This document shows, one piece after another, positions 23,670 to 35,900 of a DNA stretch of 64,000 bases. The translations under genes and the position numbers were made by a program. Origin of the DNA: Ophiocordyceps camponoti-saundersi (nom. inval.) (lineage: Eukaryota; Ascomycota; Sordariomycetes; Hypocreales; Ophiocordycipitaceae); NCBI GenBank assembly GCA_003339415.1, contig PDHQ01000071.1, positions 62,001-126,000 of the forward strand, written 5' to 3'. How positions within the stretch are numbered: position 1 is the stretch's first letter; every line of letters starts with the position of its first letter. The notes beneath the pieces were generated by a model that saw only the letters and a program-made list of their open reading frames with translations, made no database searches and was not told the DNA's origin.

Positions 23670-25348
23670 GACGACGAGATTGGGAAGGACAGAGACAGAC
23701 GTGGACGATGTGCAATCGTGGTCGCGGGCGCCTCGTCGTCGATAAGATGTCGGGAGACGGCAGGAGGGCGCGTCTCAGAGACTGGTTTTGTCTGCGCCAG
23801 CGAGGAAACGCGGGTGGCGACAATTGAAACACGACCTATGCCACGGCACAAGGGAGGATGACCACGGGTTGCGTGAGATGAGGTAGGAAAAAAGGGCGTT
23901 TTTTGAGGCGGCGCGGTTCGGGTTTTTGATTGTCGTATCAATGTGTGTGAGTGTGTATTTTTTTCCCCTTATTAGCGGTGCCCTTCGTGTTTTTTTTTTC
24001 ACTCCCCTTCCTTTATTTCTTTAAACGAGGTGCCGTATTTTGGCCCTCCGGAAAGACGGGGCAGACGGGAGGGGGGGCAGAGAGAGAGGTGGGGGGAGAG
24101 GGGGTGGGAGACGGCTGCGGCAGTACCCCCAACAGTGGTCGCGATAGTTGCCGGAGTAGGGGCAAGAATAAAAACGGCTGCAATGCTGCAGTGTAGATGC
24201 TATTCAGAAGACGACGAGGTCCGAAAAGCAGCAGCGAATGATTGCGGCGGCGGCGGCGGCGGCGGCAACGGTTGTCGGGCGCAGGCCGAGGCTGAATCTG
24301 GCGTCGAAAGCTTCTATTAATAGGACGACGATCCAGTTGGGGCCGAGGGGGGAAGGGGAATGAAAAGGAAGGAAGGGAAAAAAAGATTAAAGGAAAAAAA
24401 AAGGAAAAAAAAGAACAGGGAAGGGGCGGAGGGCGGGAATGGAGAAGAGGCAGGAAAAGAGGAGGAGGGTATTGGAAGGGAAGGGAAGGGGTAGGTAAGG
24501 GTGGGGAAGGGGCGATTGGTGGATATTCGCTCCTCCCTTTATCTTTTTTTTCTTCGTCTTTTTATGTTTTTGAATTTGCCGTAGAGAATTATTATCGTGG
24601 CTGTTTCTTGTCTTTCTCCTTCCTCCTCTTCTTCCACTGTGTTTTTCTGCACTGGTGCTTCCTCTTTTATTTTGCTTCTTTCCGCTCTTTGGTGCTGTTT
24701 TTCCACCGAGTTGATCTTTATAGGTAGGCACGTTGGTAACTTATCTCTGCTTGCTACCCCCCCGAATCTCGAGTTTCAAGTCTGGCTGGCTCAGTCGAGC
24801 ATCACCGTCATATATTCGTATTCGCACTTGACGTCAGATGTCTGATTCCTCATCATTTCTATGTGCCTACTAGACACTCATTACTTGGATGCATTGAACC
24901 TCCCCCCAACAGGTCATTCCAACCTACGACTACCAACCTGTCACTAGGATACGTCTCCGACCTACCTCATTTCAAGCAACGCTCGTTCTTATCCGCTCAG
25001 CCAGCCCTACGGCACAGATTCCACGTGGCGTCAGTCTATTTCCAGTTGCATGCGTCTGGCGTCTCCCCGGTCGACCTCCGGGGGCTCATCTCTGGCTGAT
25101 CTCTGGGGCACCTCTGGGGCACCTCTGGGGAGGCATAGGGCCAACCGTGCAGGCGTACCGCAGATCCAACGCGTCGAAACGGCGGTGTTTCATCGGCCGA
25201 TGAAAGATTCGTGTCTATGTACAAAACACACTGCATACATCTGCTACACTACACACATGTACCTCTAGCTATCCGTAGTACTCCGTAGGAAGTTCACGGT
25301 TGTATGGATGGATGCTACGGAGGTTCGCTGACTAAACTTCTGCACCCT

Positions 25349-25358
25349 CTAAAAATAG
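25349..25358. promoter_or_regulatory. Perfect Rlm1/MEF2 binding-site match (CTAAAAATAG)
   Basis: Matches the known consensus CTA(A/T)4TAG exactly. It lies about 1.68 kb upstream of the rlm1 ATG and 22 bp from the poly-C tract. A role in autoregulation is inferred only. Confidence 0.45.
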
Positions 25359-25377
25359 CACGCCCAGCCCAACCCTC

Positions 25378-25379
<2 letters not shown>

Positions 25380-25436
<57 letters not shown>
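25380..25436. repeat. 57-bp C homopolymer
   Basis: An unbroken run of C (G on the minus strand). Such a tract can form G-quadruplex/i-motif structures and is prone to length error in sequencing, so the true length is uncertain. Confidence 0.9.
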
Positions 25437-25980
25437 AGTGTGGAGAGTGACATATCACCCTTTACCCTGACATTTGGCCCCGGCCCTGGTCCGGCCTGCG
25501 CATCACGAACCCGCTTGGTTGTGAATTAGACATATCCCCTTTTATTGACGCTTTCTCCGTAAAATCTCTGCCGGTGGACGTTTATGCACAGCGGTTGACG
25601 TGTGTGGGTACAGTGGATATGCATGTATGGATACACGTTCGAGAAGAAGCATAGCCTCTTGATCTGTGCCTCCCCATCTACCCTCTTTTCACTTACCCTT
25701 CTCTTGTCAACCCGGCATAACAATTATAGCACTGCGTTGTGCAATGGATTCCAGTCTTCCGTTGTAGCATGATCTCGCTCTACGATTGGTTGTCAGACCT
25801 TCGCCCCTCCGGACCGTGCCCTATCATTTCTCACTTGCATGGAGTCAACAACGCTCCCAGCATCGCAACCTTTTGTCTATTCTTCTACCCTGCACGCATT
25901 AGCAATCTATATATGATGCCCTTGTCTTGTCAGTGCCTAACATGACACGTTGAGACACTGCTTTCCCTACTCATCCAAGC

Positions 25981-26811
25981 CTAGGCCTGCACTCCTCCGA
26001 TAATATAGACATGATCAGGATTCAGGTCCGGCACGGCAGAGAAGATCAAACATTGCGGCAGCTTAAACGCGAATGCTTGAATCACCGTAGCCCATAAGTG
26101 ATCAAACGAGTCGGGAAGCATGGGCTGACCATAACGCAGATGAGATGTGCAGCCGTACATGAAGCTGCATCTGAATTCATCCCGAGAAGCAGCAGCCAGG
26201 GCATGGAGAAAGGGATGCTGAAAGACGTCCAGATAGTTCCGCATGTTCGAAGAGGTCAGTTTTTCGTCCGTGATCCTCACTATTACCCTTGCTATATCCG
26301 TGTAGTAGGGCGACGACCCGTTGATACAGTATGCTCGGTCAGGGTCGATAGGCTTGGGATCTCCCCTGGCGAAGGTAGCCGCAACGTCGTAACGAAGGGA
26401 ATCTTCCCGGACGAACAGATTATGTAGGCCATCCAACATGTTGCTGTACGAAGTTAGGATCTCCCAAGTATCATGCTTGGGCCAGCAGATGCGCTTGGCC
26501 GGAGTGCGATGCTCCAAAATCCATCTTATAAGCTGGTCAACTTGTTGCTTCTGCTTCTCGTGCCGAGAAATGGCGTTTATCGAGTTGCGAAGTGCGGTCC
26601 GGCCGTCGGGGCCGATGCCGTGGCTCGCGTTCCCGTATAGCATATCTCTCGGCAGATGCTTCAGCAAGAAGCCACCCCAGTCTATGTTTCTCCCCATGTT
26701 TAGCGGGCTGGGCAAATGTGGCGCCCTTGGTGGATTCCCAGTCCACTGAACGTAGTCACAGTCGTACATCCAAGATGAGGTAGCGAGTAAAGCAATCGGA
26801 AAGGAAATCAT
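25981..26811 (-). CDS. Unidentified protein, possibly secreted
   Basis: A single-exon ORF of 276 residues starting at ATG 26811. I do not recognise the family. The N-terminus (MISFPIALLATSSW) is hydrophobic and could act as a weak signal peptide. The body has six cysteines (YDCDY, RICWP, AYCIN, FRCSF, YGCTS, PQCLI), one NGS glycosylation site and an aromatic-rich, evenly mixed composition expected of a folded protein rather than chance ORF. No membrane segment or catalytic motif is obvious. It stands alone in a gene-poor stretch between rlm1 and taf2, a setting often seen for effector-like or recently acquired genes. A longer spliced form with exons upstream cannot be excluded. Confidence 0.5.
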   Translation of the reverse strand: MISFPIALLATSSWMYDCDYVQWTGNPPRAPHLPSPLNMGRNIDWGGFLLKHLPRDMLYGNASHGIGPDGRTALRNSINAISRHEKQKQQVDQLIRWILEHRTPAKRICWPKHDTWEILTSYSNMLDGLHNLFVREDSLRYDVAATFARGDPKPIDPDRAYCINGSSPYYTDIARVIVRITDEKLTSSNMRNYLDVFQHPFLHALAAASRDEFRCSFMYGCTSHLRYGQPMLPDSFDHLWATVIQAFAFKLPQCLIFSAVPDLNPDHVYIIGGVQA

Positions 26812-29800
26812 GGCTGTCTAAGCCTCAAGTTGTTGCCGTATCCTCGGTCTTAAAGATACCGCCTGAAATAAAGCCGAGTATAACGATCGTTGCCTCGGGA
26901 GTAGCTTGAGCTTGTAATAGCGATTGTCAGTAAAGATAGGTACATCAAGTGAATAGGAGGAAAGTTACGAGCGAGGAGAAGAAAACGGTGTCTTTCATAG
27001 GATTCTTCGGTGCGTTATTTATTGATGGTTCCGGGACGAAGAAGACTTCACACTTGCTTCGTTCCACTCCTGCGGCAGGAAAACTGTGTCCTCATTACCC
27101 GTTGAAGAGGCAGCGGAACTCTCCAGACTTGAATCCTGCTGCAGAAATCAGTACGCAACACGTAAAATCATGTCTCTTTCACGTAGGTAGGATATCGTGA
27201 GAAAGGCCGCAAAGTCAGTTGCGAGGCACTATGCCCGTTGACCCATACGGCCGGCTCGTTTGTAGTGTTTCTGCCGCGGTGACGAGATGCAGCAAGTCAG
27301 ATCGGCGGAACAAATCTTATTGATGCCCTAACAGCCCATAGTGATGAAGGCCTCGCCCACTGTTACCACAGGCGGACTTGCAATTCCGCACGAGCGTCAG
27401 GGCAGTCGAGTTTCCAGTTTCGTGGCTAGCAGTTAGCTAAGATGCCGAGGAAAGTACTCTTGTAGGGCGAGCTGTCCGCACCAAAGAGAATACCGGACAT
27501 ATCTCACCGGAGGTTGCGATCCTCCCTCGAGAGCTTCTAGTTACGAATTCTAACTAAACAGGTTGACCAGAGCCTACGTAAGCTCCCCGTGGCGGCAGTG
27601 TCGGGGAACTTTTGGTCTTGCGAGGACTGTGGATCAGCATCCACGGGCGGTTTGGCGAGAACGAAGACGTTGATCCAACTCCTCAGCAACGATCGGGTCT
27701 AGTCAGTCAACTTCAACTTGCTCGGATAGATTACGGGTGTACTGAAGCCACGTCTTATGCAGCCATCTTGAGTCGGAGAGCGCATTCTAAACGTAGACCA
27801 GATTGTAAAGAATGCTTTATTTAACCAACCTCCAACTCTTGAACGTGCGAATCATGTCGAGCCCCCTTCTCACCACAATAGTAATGCCAACCTCGGATGA
27901 CGACAGCAAGCTCTGGGAGTTGCTGTCATCTCTATCCCTTTCCCTACCTGGACATATTTGGCTGCCGCCAGGTACCTATCTATGGACATAACTTGAATCA
28001 ATGTCCGCCAACAACGTCACCGGCTCGACCATGGCTGTGTCTGTTTGCAACTTCAGTATGGCCAGCTTCACACGGTCCCCGGCACTTATCAGGGATAGTT
28101 TTCCATACTTGATACTGATACTTGACTATTTGTACGATGCCGAACAAGGACAAAGATTGGAATATCTTGTTCACTGCTCTTTGGCCTGTGACCCTTGCTC
28201 TTCATACCCCAGACCTCAGTCCATCATGGTGGCACAGGATTGATCTAAATTCACATCAACGACAACCACTGTTTGCCTATTCACAGGCCCCTTCATCGTC
28301 CTCAGTTCTGTCGCCTAGCATCTCGACTATAAATTCGAGACTCTCTCCTCTTTTCTCCATGGTTTTGATCTATCCTCTGTCACCACCTGCCCTCAGACTT
28401 GCTCTATCTTGTCCCTCGCTCTCAAATTCGCCCTTCTTCAACATCCAATCTCTTCAGAAGCGGAAGCCAGGCTTCCACCTACCAATCTTTAACATGGCTA
28501 TGCAAGTCCAATTGATCATACCGTCTGCTCACCATGCCACGATTATCTGACAGAGCGAGATACAGTTACAAGCAAGTAGTATTCTCCCCAATCGGCCACC
28601 CGCAGCCGCCCATGCCACCATCTCCATCTCCTTCGCCGCCTCCGCCGATGCCCCAGCCTCCCCTGCCGCCTTCTCCTCCGCCTTCTCCTCCTCCTTCTCC
28701 GCCGCATGATGGGGGCGTTTTCCCCTATGGGAGAGCCTGAAGACGACCTTACAAGGTGAGGCTCTTAAAAACGACTTCCTCGTGATCTCATTGCTAACTA
28801 GGTACGGGATAGCACTACCAGTGCTCTCTTTACAGTCGGCAGCAACAGGCGCGGTCAGGCACCGAAGGTTGGAAACAAGGGAACGGGCGATTCTAGCTGT
28901 CTTTGTTCTTGGTCTATACGTGACTTGTTCACTGGAGGAGTAAAGGAGCGAGCTCTGTTCACGGAGAGTATGAAGGGATTAACCTAGTGAAAAGCAAAAC
29001 GACAAAGCATTGCAGAAAGCCATCCATTGACTCTGTGATTCAACAACGACACCTTGAAAGAGGGTGAAAGTCGGAGACGTAGCCTTCAAATAGCGTAGGG
29101 AAACTCTCAGAACCAGGCCTTTCAGTGAAGGACAAAATCAATTGAGCGATTACCGCCCTCACGCCTGCTGCCGTCTTTAGGAAAATCATCATCTGCCCCA
29201 ATAAGCTTCTCCCTGATAAGCCAGTCGCCAAAGATGTTTGCATTGAGCCGTGGTTGAAGCCACAAGACATATCTTCATCGTCCCTAGACGCCCTGCGGAC
29301 TGCAGCCGGCAATGGGCTTCAGTTTGTCTCGCAGTCAGCACAGTTCACAGCCTGAGCACTCCATACCGGTGTCCCTTGTCATGATCCCCTGGGCGGACTC
29401 GGCCTCTTCGTGCCCCTAGCAAAAGCCCTAGCTCGGCGTCAATGGCATCCGATCCGATCCCGGATATCAAGCCATGACAGCCAACGACTCACCAAAACTC
29501 TAGACAGGGTAGGCGAGAAGCGAACATGACGTCGGCGAAGAACAGCCGATAACCATCGGCTACAACCACCCTTGTCAGAAGGCTTTTTCGGCCCGAGCCC
29601 CGTTCAGAGGTCGGCGAGATACTGAACGCCTGCGACGTTGCTGTGCCAGGTACATGTTGACGAAGCCTGGGTCCAAGTCCCAGGCGCCGGTCTGACTAGA
29701 AGACTCTGCAAGGCCCCGGCTCTGACTTCAAGAAGAGATTCTTTCGATCCGAGTACGTGTGTGTATAAGCAGATGTGTGAATCACACCTCCATCACCGCC

Positions 29801-30318
29801 AGCTTCTCCCCCCTGGCTGCCAACCCATGGAATACGAACCCCGTCATCAAATTCGTCAGGTTGCCTCTGCTTGTGCTATCCAAGGCAGCTTCGGCTATCT
29901 CAGGAGACGCCTTTCAAGTTACGAGACGCATGCTGCAAGCCACCGATTCCATTCAGCCGCCTTTTATTGTATGTAGCAATCTCCTTGGAGCCTCACAATG
30001 AGCGCCACAGACTCCGCCTGCTAAGGTACTGCATACTGTACATGCTGTGCAACCACTGAGTGCGTCGGAGAAAGTCGCGGCACACATCATGTATGTTTCG
30101 GGCGCGTCAAGGGTACGCTTCTTGCATGCTCGCGTCGCCGCATTCCGTCATTACATCGTCGTCATAATCAAACACGTCGCGCTTCTCGCGCTTCCAGGTC
30201 CGCGGAGAGCCTGCTTGAGCCGGCGTTGCCGTTGGAGACACCAGGAAGCATTCTGCTCTCTTGTTTCCCGGTTCAGTAACAATGGACGACGGGTGCACAT
30301 AATCATTGCCAAAGTTCA
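26812..30318. other. 3.5 kb gene-poor region, no convincing gene
   Basis: Only short overlapping ORFs (longest 142 codons) with no recognised domain. A Pro-rich ORF at 28534-28740 (PPSPSPSPPPPMPQ) is low complexity. No terminal inverted repeats or transposase remnants were noticed. It may be decayed mobile or duplicated DNA; composition analysis would be needed to say so. Confidence 0.5.
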
Positions 30319-30882
30319 TCAGTAGCGCGTGCGCTGCATGAGGTGCTTCTTGAGAATCATGAGCTCTGCGTCCATGGAGCTGTAGTTAGAGTTGTTCCAG
30401 GTGAAGTTTTCGATCTGGCACCCGTCGTCCGACTGCTCGGCCTCGTTGACTGATTCCTCCGCGAGCCTGGTCGTCGAATCAGGAGAGCCCTCCTTGCTAG
30501 CCTGTGGTGTCCGCGGCTCCACCTCGTTGCCGTTCATGTGCAGCGAGCGAATGGGAGAGGATGAGTCGTCGCTAGGTTCGCTATTGAAGCATTGGCACAG
30601 GCTGCTTTCGCCGTCTAGCCTGCCGCCTGCTCTCAATCTTGAGTTTTGAGATTCGGCACGTGCCGCCCACTCTGCGAATCCAGACGAATGAAGGATACTA
30701 TAGAACGACGACTCCATATGACACCTAGAAGGGCGAGCCTCGGTACTCATGGAGAAGCGCGGGTCATGGGAAGAGTTCATGGTCAAGGTACGACGTAACG
30801 GGCAGGTTCTGGACGCCTGCGAAGCAGGTACAGCATGGTTAGAACCGAACCTGATACGAGCAACCTCAGATGAAAGCTTCAT
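30319..30882 (-). CDS. Unidentified Ser/Asp-rich protein or remnant exon
   Basis: ORF of 187 residues from ATG 30882. It is rich in Ser, Asp and Arg, mostly predicted disordered (NSSHDPRFSMSTEARPSR; QSDDGCQIENFTWNNSNYSS), and ends MILKKHLMQRTRY. About 45 bp upstream there is a plausible 65-bp intron (30927-30991, donor GTAAGA, CTGAC branch site). It would join an upstream frame encoding a membrane-like segment (FTSVLLPVIVIDWPP), but the two frames do not match across that intron. So either the exon structure is different or this is the broken tail of a former membrane protein. No family recognised. Confidence 0.35.
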   Translation of the reverse strand: MKLSSEVARIRFGSNHAVPASQASRTCPLRRTLTMNSSHDPRFSMSTEARPSRCHMESSFYSILHSSGFAEWAARAESQNSRLRAGGRLDGESSLCQCFNSEPSDDSSSPIRSLHMNGNEVEPRTPQASKEGSPDSTTRLAEESVNEAEQSDDGCQIENFTWNNSNYSSMDAELMILKKHLMQRTRY

Positions 30883-31183
30883 ACTCTTTGTGCGCGAGAA
30901 AAATTGCGTTGTGTAGGATGTGTGGACTGTTGGAGCCAGTCAGAGACTGCAAGTAGAGGCTGACATCGAGTCTTGACTCCGAATATCTTACCTGGCGAGG
31001 TGGCCAGTCAATGACAATGACAGGGAGTAGGACGGATGTAAAGACTGTCAGAGGCCAACAGCACAGAGGGACAAAGGCTGAATTTGTAGTCGCAAAGGGT
31101 TGCGAGGACGCGACCAGCCGATGCGGAGCACCGGCGATGAAGCGGATGACACCGGAGCAAGGAAACCTGAGCCGGGATAGCAA

Positions 31184-32994
31184 ACCCGGTACGACAACAA
31201 GGGTCCTTTTGTCTTCCTCTCGTGGGCGAAGCCGGTCCCCCGCCGTGGCCAGATGGGTCTAGGGGTCCTTTTCCCTCGGGCCAAGGCCAGGGGCCGATGG
31301 GGGGCTGTTGGGCTGCGTTGGGCAAGCATGATTGTCGGCGAGTCAACGAGTCAACAGCAGATAGTGTCGCTCATCCGGTCGGGTTGTCGGTGCGGGCAGC
31401 ACAAAAGACCGCGACGAAGAGTACACAGGGCTGGCCGCGTGTCTACCGCCGTGTTCCGCCGTTGGGTCGGCTCTTTTGGGGAGGGGCCGCGGCCAGATCG
31501 GTGGTAGCGAGCGGGTCGGCAATAAGGGGGGTGACGCTGTCTCGCCGGCCGCTGCGAGGGACGGGAACGATGAAGACCGGGAGGGGGGGGGGGAGAGCTT
31601 CTAGTGACGTCGGCAGCTTTACTAAGTATCGTGCATACGTACATACCTGTATGAGCTAGATGCATATATGTATCTATAGAGAGATATGACTTTCTGCTGC
31701 CTTACGGAAATGCTAGACGGATATGCATATAGCCCCTTTTCTGTCTAAAGCGTATGCATCAAAATAGTAGAGAACTTGTCACGTTACAGCGATATCCACG
31801 CATCTGATATCCGGCCTCAGGCCCAACCCTTGCTTGCTAACCATGTCTTCACTCCAGCCTCCCTGCAGCTAATACGCCACCTCTCTCCCCTTCGCGCCCC
31901 CTTACCATCTCCGTCTCCGTCTACGGTCTCCATCTACCGTCCCCGCCCCCGGCTGACGATGATCCGGCAACGCGGGTAATGCAACTCACGGCCCACCCAA
32001 TCGCGCGCTTCAACGTGACGTTTAAGCAGTTGTCGCGCAAACAAGCTCCACGGCAGTCACTTGCCTTGCTACACCCAAGCAAACCTCCGCCGAATCGCCT
32101 TGCGCGGCGCCTGTCCTCAATGCCACGCACCGCTTCATAACCTTGATGGTGACCTCGGGTCTGCACGCACACCGATCCAAGAGATGTTCCCGATCGTCGC
32201 CTTCAACTTGACCTTGGCCTCATCGCGAGGGTCCAGCGTGCCTTCGCGACGAAGACTCACTCCGCATCGGTTAAGACGCCGGGAATTTGCAAGTCTGCAT
32301 CAAGTCACGCGCAGCAACCGCATGTCTGTTTCCCGTAGTCTTCGTAGATCGTTAAAGCAGAAGGCCTATACTGTGGGATTTTGATAACGTTCAAGACCAC
32401 ATAGTTGATATGCTTGTTGCCAAACGGGCTTCATCAGTGCCGTCGAGTCTATCTGAGCGTATCGCGTAGATATTTATATATAGGTACACATGTATGCACG
32501 TGTATTTGTTACCCGTATTCCGTTCACATCTCGGCGATATCACCTTGCAATAACTTCATCTCGATTCCTATTATAGGTATACCCGAATAGCTGCACGAAT
32601 AGCAGCGTGATCATTCACAATAGGGCGCTTTTAAACAATAAGGGAACTAACTCTGCGCCTGGAAGGCTGGAACAATGCACAACCGCAGAAACCACGGCTA
32701 AACTGTTCCTAGTAAAGAAGGCAGCGGAGTTGAAGCCACACATTAGTCTTCGTTCAACCTCGGCGCCCATCTGTGCGCTCAAGCTTTGTGCTTCGACTTC
32801 TTCAATCAGAAGCCCGTCTCCGACTTCTTGTCGGCCGCCGCCCGCTGCACCCTGCCATGACGAAGGGCTCTCCTGGAGAACTTGCCACGGCATCACCGCG
32901 ATCCACCGCCAATGCCAAGGCCGCGACATAGCCTCGACCGCGAGCCTTGCAGGTCTCCTACCGTCTCGCTGTTCTCCTGCCGTCCTGCGTCGAG
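31184..32994. other. Intergenic and taf2 5' region; no gene seen
   Basis: Contains an 11-G run (31583-31593) and short ORFs without homology I can recognise. The last few hundred bases before 32995 are presumably the taf2 promoter and leader. In-frame codons continue upstream of the ATG at 32995 without another ATG. Confidence 0.5.
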
Positions 32995-35900
32995 ATGCCC
33001 CCACGCGATGACGCCCAGCAGCAGCCTCTGCTCGAAGGGGTAGACAGCTCGTCCCTCTCCGAAGACACTTCGATTCAGGAGTACTTCATTCTCAAGCAGG
33101 AGGTGCATCTCGACGTCAACTTCCGCGAGAAGCGCATCGACGGCTGTACAGACATCTTCATGGTCACCTTCAACGATAAGATCAACGACTTCGTCCTCGA
33201 TGCTGCCAACTGCGAAATCCTCACCGACCGCATCACAATCACAGAGCTTCGCGAGGCCCATGGCGAGCTTGTCGAGGGCCTGAAGCGCACGCCTCAGGCT
33301 GAATATGTCGACCCTTACGCAAAGCTGCTCTACCCAGACAACTGGAACTGGACTTCGGAGCATTACAATGAGCGTCGCAACCGTGCTCGATCTTTATTCA
33401 GAACCCGCAGAGTCGACGTCGCCGCGGAGAATAGAGAATTCCAAGGTTGCACACCGGCCTACGGCTCGCTCAGGATCAATCTGCGCGACAAGAGCGAGCA
33501 GGATCGCCCAAAGGTCATAATAAGAAAGTCGTCTGCCAACCCCGACATTTTGCCAGATAGGGTCCACAGACATTACAAGGTTACCATTCCCTTCGTCAGC
33601 CAAAGCCCGCGCGACGGCCTCCATTTCGTTGGCGTCGATCCCTTGGACAACAGGTTCTCTCATCTGTACTCCCGTCACTCAATCCAGCCGGGTACCGCAT
33701 CTTGCATCTTCCCTTGCGTTGACGACCATGGTGCACGCTGTGACTGGCGCATATCTATCAAGTTTCCTCGTACGCTCGGCGACGCCCTTCAACAGGCACT
33801 GGCCACACAGCGCGATCCCTCGTCGTCCACCGTTGCCGTCCAGGATAGGTCACTGGGCGACGGCCCGGACAGGTTCTTTCGTCTCGCCGAGGAGGACAAG
33901 TTGAGGGAGATGACTGTCGTCTGCTCCGGTTTTCTCATGGAGGAGGCCGTCGATGGCCAGGACGATCACAAAAAGGTCATGATCTTTGAGCCGGAGAGGA
34001 AGGTATCCGTGCAGAAGCTGGGCTTCGCCGTCGGTCCCTTCGAGCACATCGACCTGTCATCCGAGTTCCGCGCCGAAGAGGACGAGGTCAAGTTGGGCAT
34101 GAGCGCGCTCAAGATACACGCATATTGTCTGCCGGGCCGCGGGGAATGGGTCCGCAACACGGCCGCTGCTTTGACCATGGCCGCCGACTTCCTAACGTAC
34201 ACGTTCGCCAGGTATCCCTTTAGCAACTTCAAGCTTTGCTTCCTTGACGACATGGTTGACGATACCGTTTCGTTGCACTCGCTGGCCTTCGTCAGCAACC
34301 GCCTGCTCTTCCCGGAAGACGTATTTGACACCGAGATTGACGTGACTCGGAAGATTGTCACGACCCTGACGTACCAATGGATCGGCATCAACATGATACC
34401 CAACACACGCAACGACCTTTGGCTGGTCTTCGGAATCGCCCACTACATGACCGATTTATTCATGAAGAAGATTTGCGGGAATAACGAGCATAGATTCCGT
34501 ATCAAGGCCTTGTCCGACAGACTTGTTGAGATGGACATCAAGCGTCTGTCGCTGTGGCAGCTAGGTCCATACCTCGACCTCGGCGGCTCCCAAATGGATT
34601 TCATGATCGTAAAGGCTGCTGTCGTTGTCTTCATCCTGGACAAGAGGTTGGCCAAGGCATCTGGCGGCCACGGCCTGACGCGCATCCTGCAGAAGCTGAT
34701 GACGAAGGCCCAAATCGAAAGCGGCGATCGGTCCATCATCATCGACACGGAAAAGTTCAGGGCTACCTGCGAGAAGAGCTCCAAGTTTCGGCTCGAGACG
34801 TTCTGGAACCAATGGGTTTACGGCTCCGGATGCCCGCAATTCGACGTCAAGGCTAAATTCAACAAGAAAAGACTGTGTGTCGAGCTGACGCTGAACCAAT
34901 TCCAACATCAAGTCTCTAAGAAGACGGAGCTGGACAAGGAGGACTTTCTGCGCGCCATCAACGAGCGTCGTGCGGACATCAAGATTGATGACGTGCAGCC
35001 TCTGTTCACGGGACCAATGACTATCCGGATCCACGAGGCCGATGGTACGCCGTACGAGCACATCCTCGAGATCCGGGAGGACGCCACACGGTCTACGAAG
35101 TTTGAGATTCCGTACAACACCAAATACAAGCGACTCAAGCGCACCCGCCGCCTAAAGGAGAGACATACAGCCGCGGATCTGGCGGAGAACGCCGACGAGG
35201 CGCTGTTATATTCCCTGGGCGACGTGCTCCAGGCCCCCGACGATCTCCGCGAATGGGAGCTCATAGAGTGGGACCCCGAGACGGAGCGGAAGATGGACCA
35301 AGAATCTTACGAGTGGATACGCGTCGACGCTGACTTCGAGTGGGCATGCGATATGAAGCGAACACTTGAGCCTTACATGTACGTGTCTCAGTTGCAGCAG
35401 GATAGGGATGTGGTGGCCCAGCAGGATGCGATGCTGTACCTGGGCCAAGGTCCGTTGCACCCGATCGCATCCGGATTCCTCGTCCGAACTCTGGTCGACC
35501 GCCGTTATTTCCACGGCATTCGCGCCATGGCGGCCCGGGCCCTCACGAGGCAGGCCAATATCAAGGACATTCCCATGCTCGGCTTGCGTCAGCTCCTCAG
35601 GGCCTTTCGCGACATGTTCTGCTACGATCAATCTAACCAGCCCTGCCCTAATGACTTCAGCGACAAGAAGCAGTACGGCGTCCGGCGCGCCATCATTCAA
35701 GCAATCGCCGAGGTCAGGGATCCAAACGACCGTTGTCCGCTTGAGGCCCGCCGCTTCATCCTCGACCAGCTGATGTTCAATAATAACGAGAACAACACGT
35801 ACTCTGACCACTTCTACATTGCTTTCCTTCTCGAAGCATTGGCCACGTCTCTCATCCCGTCGCGCAAGGAAGAATGGTTCGCCCGACAGAACAAGGCGTC

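Larger units (their letters stand above)
23670..25980. other. Long 5' region of rlm1 and gene-poor DNA; no gene seen
   Basis: 2.3 kb with a GGC run (24242-24268), a purine-rich stretch (about 24357-24500), three near-perfect TCTGGGGCACC units (about 25100-25129), a MEF2/Rlm1-type site (25349-25358) and a 57-bp C homopolymer (25380-25436). The short ORFs have no family resemblance. Confidence 0.55.

Noticed and set aside
28534..28740. Proline-rich 68-residue ORF
   Set aside because: Low-complexity CCT/CCG run; start context and neighbours give no support for a gene.
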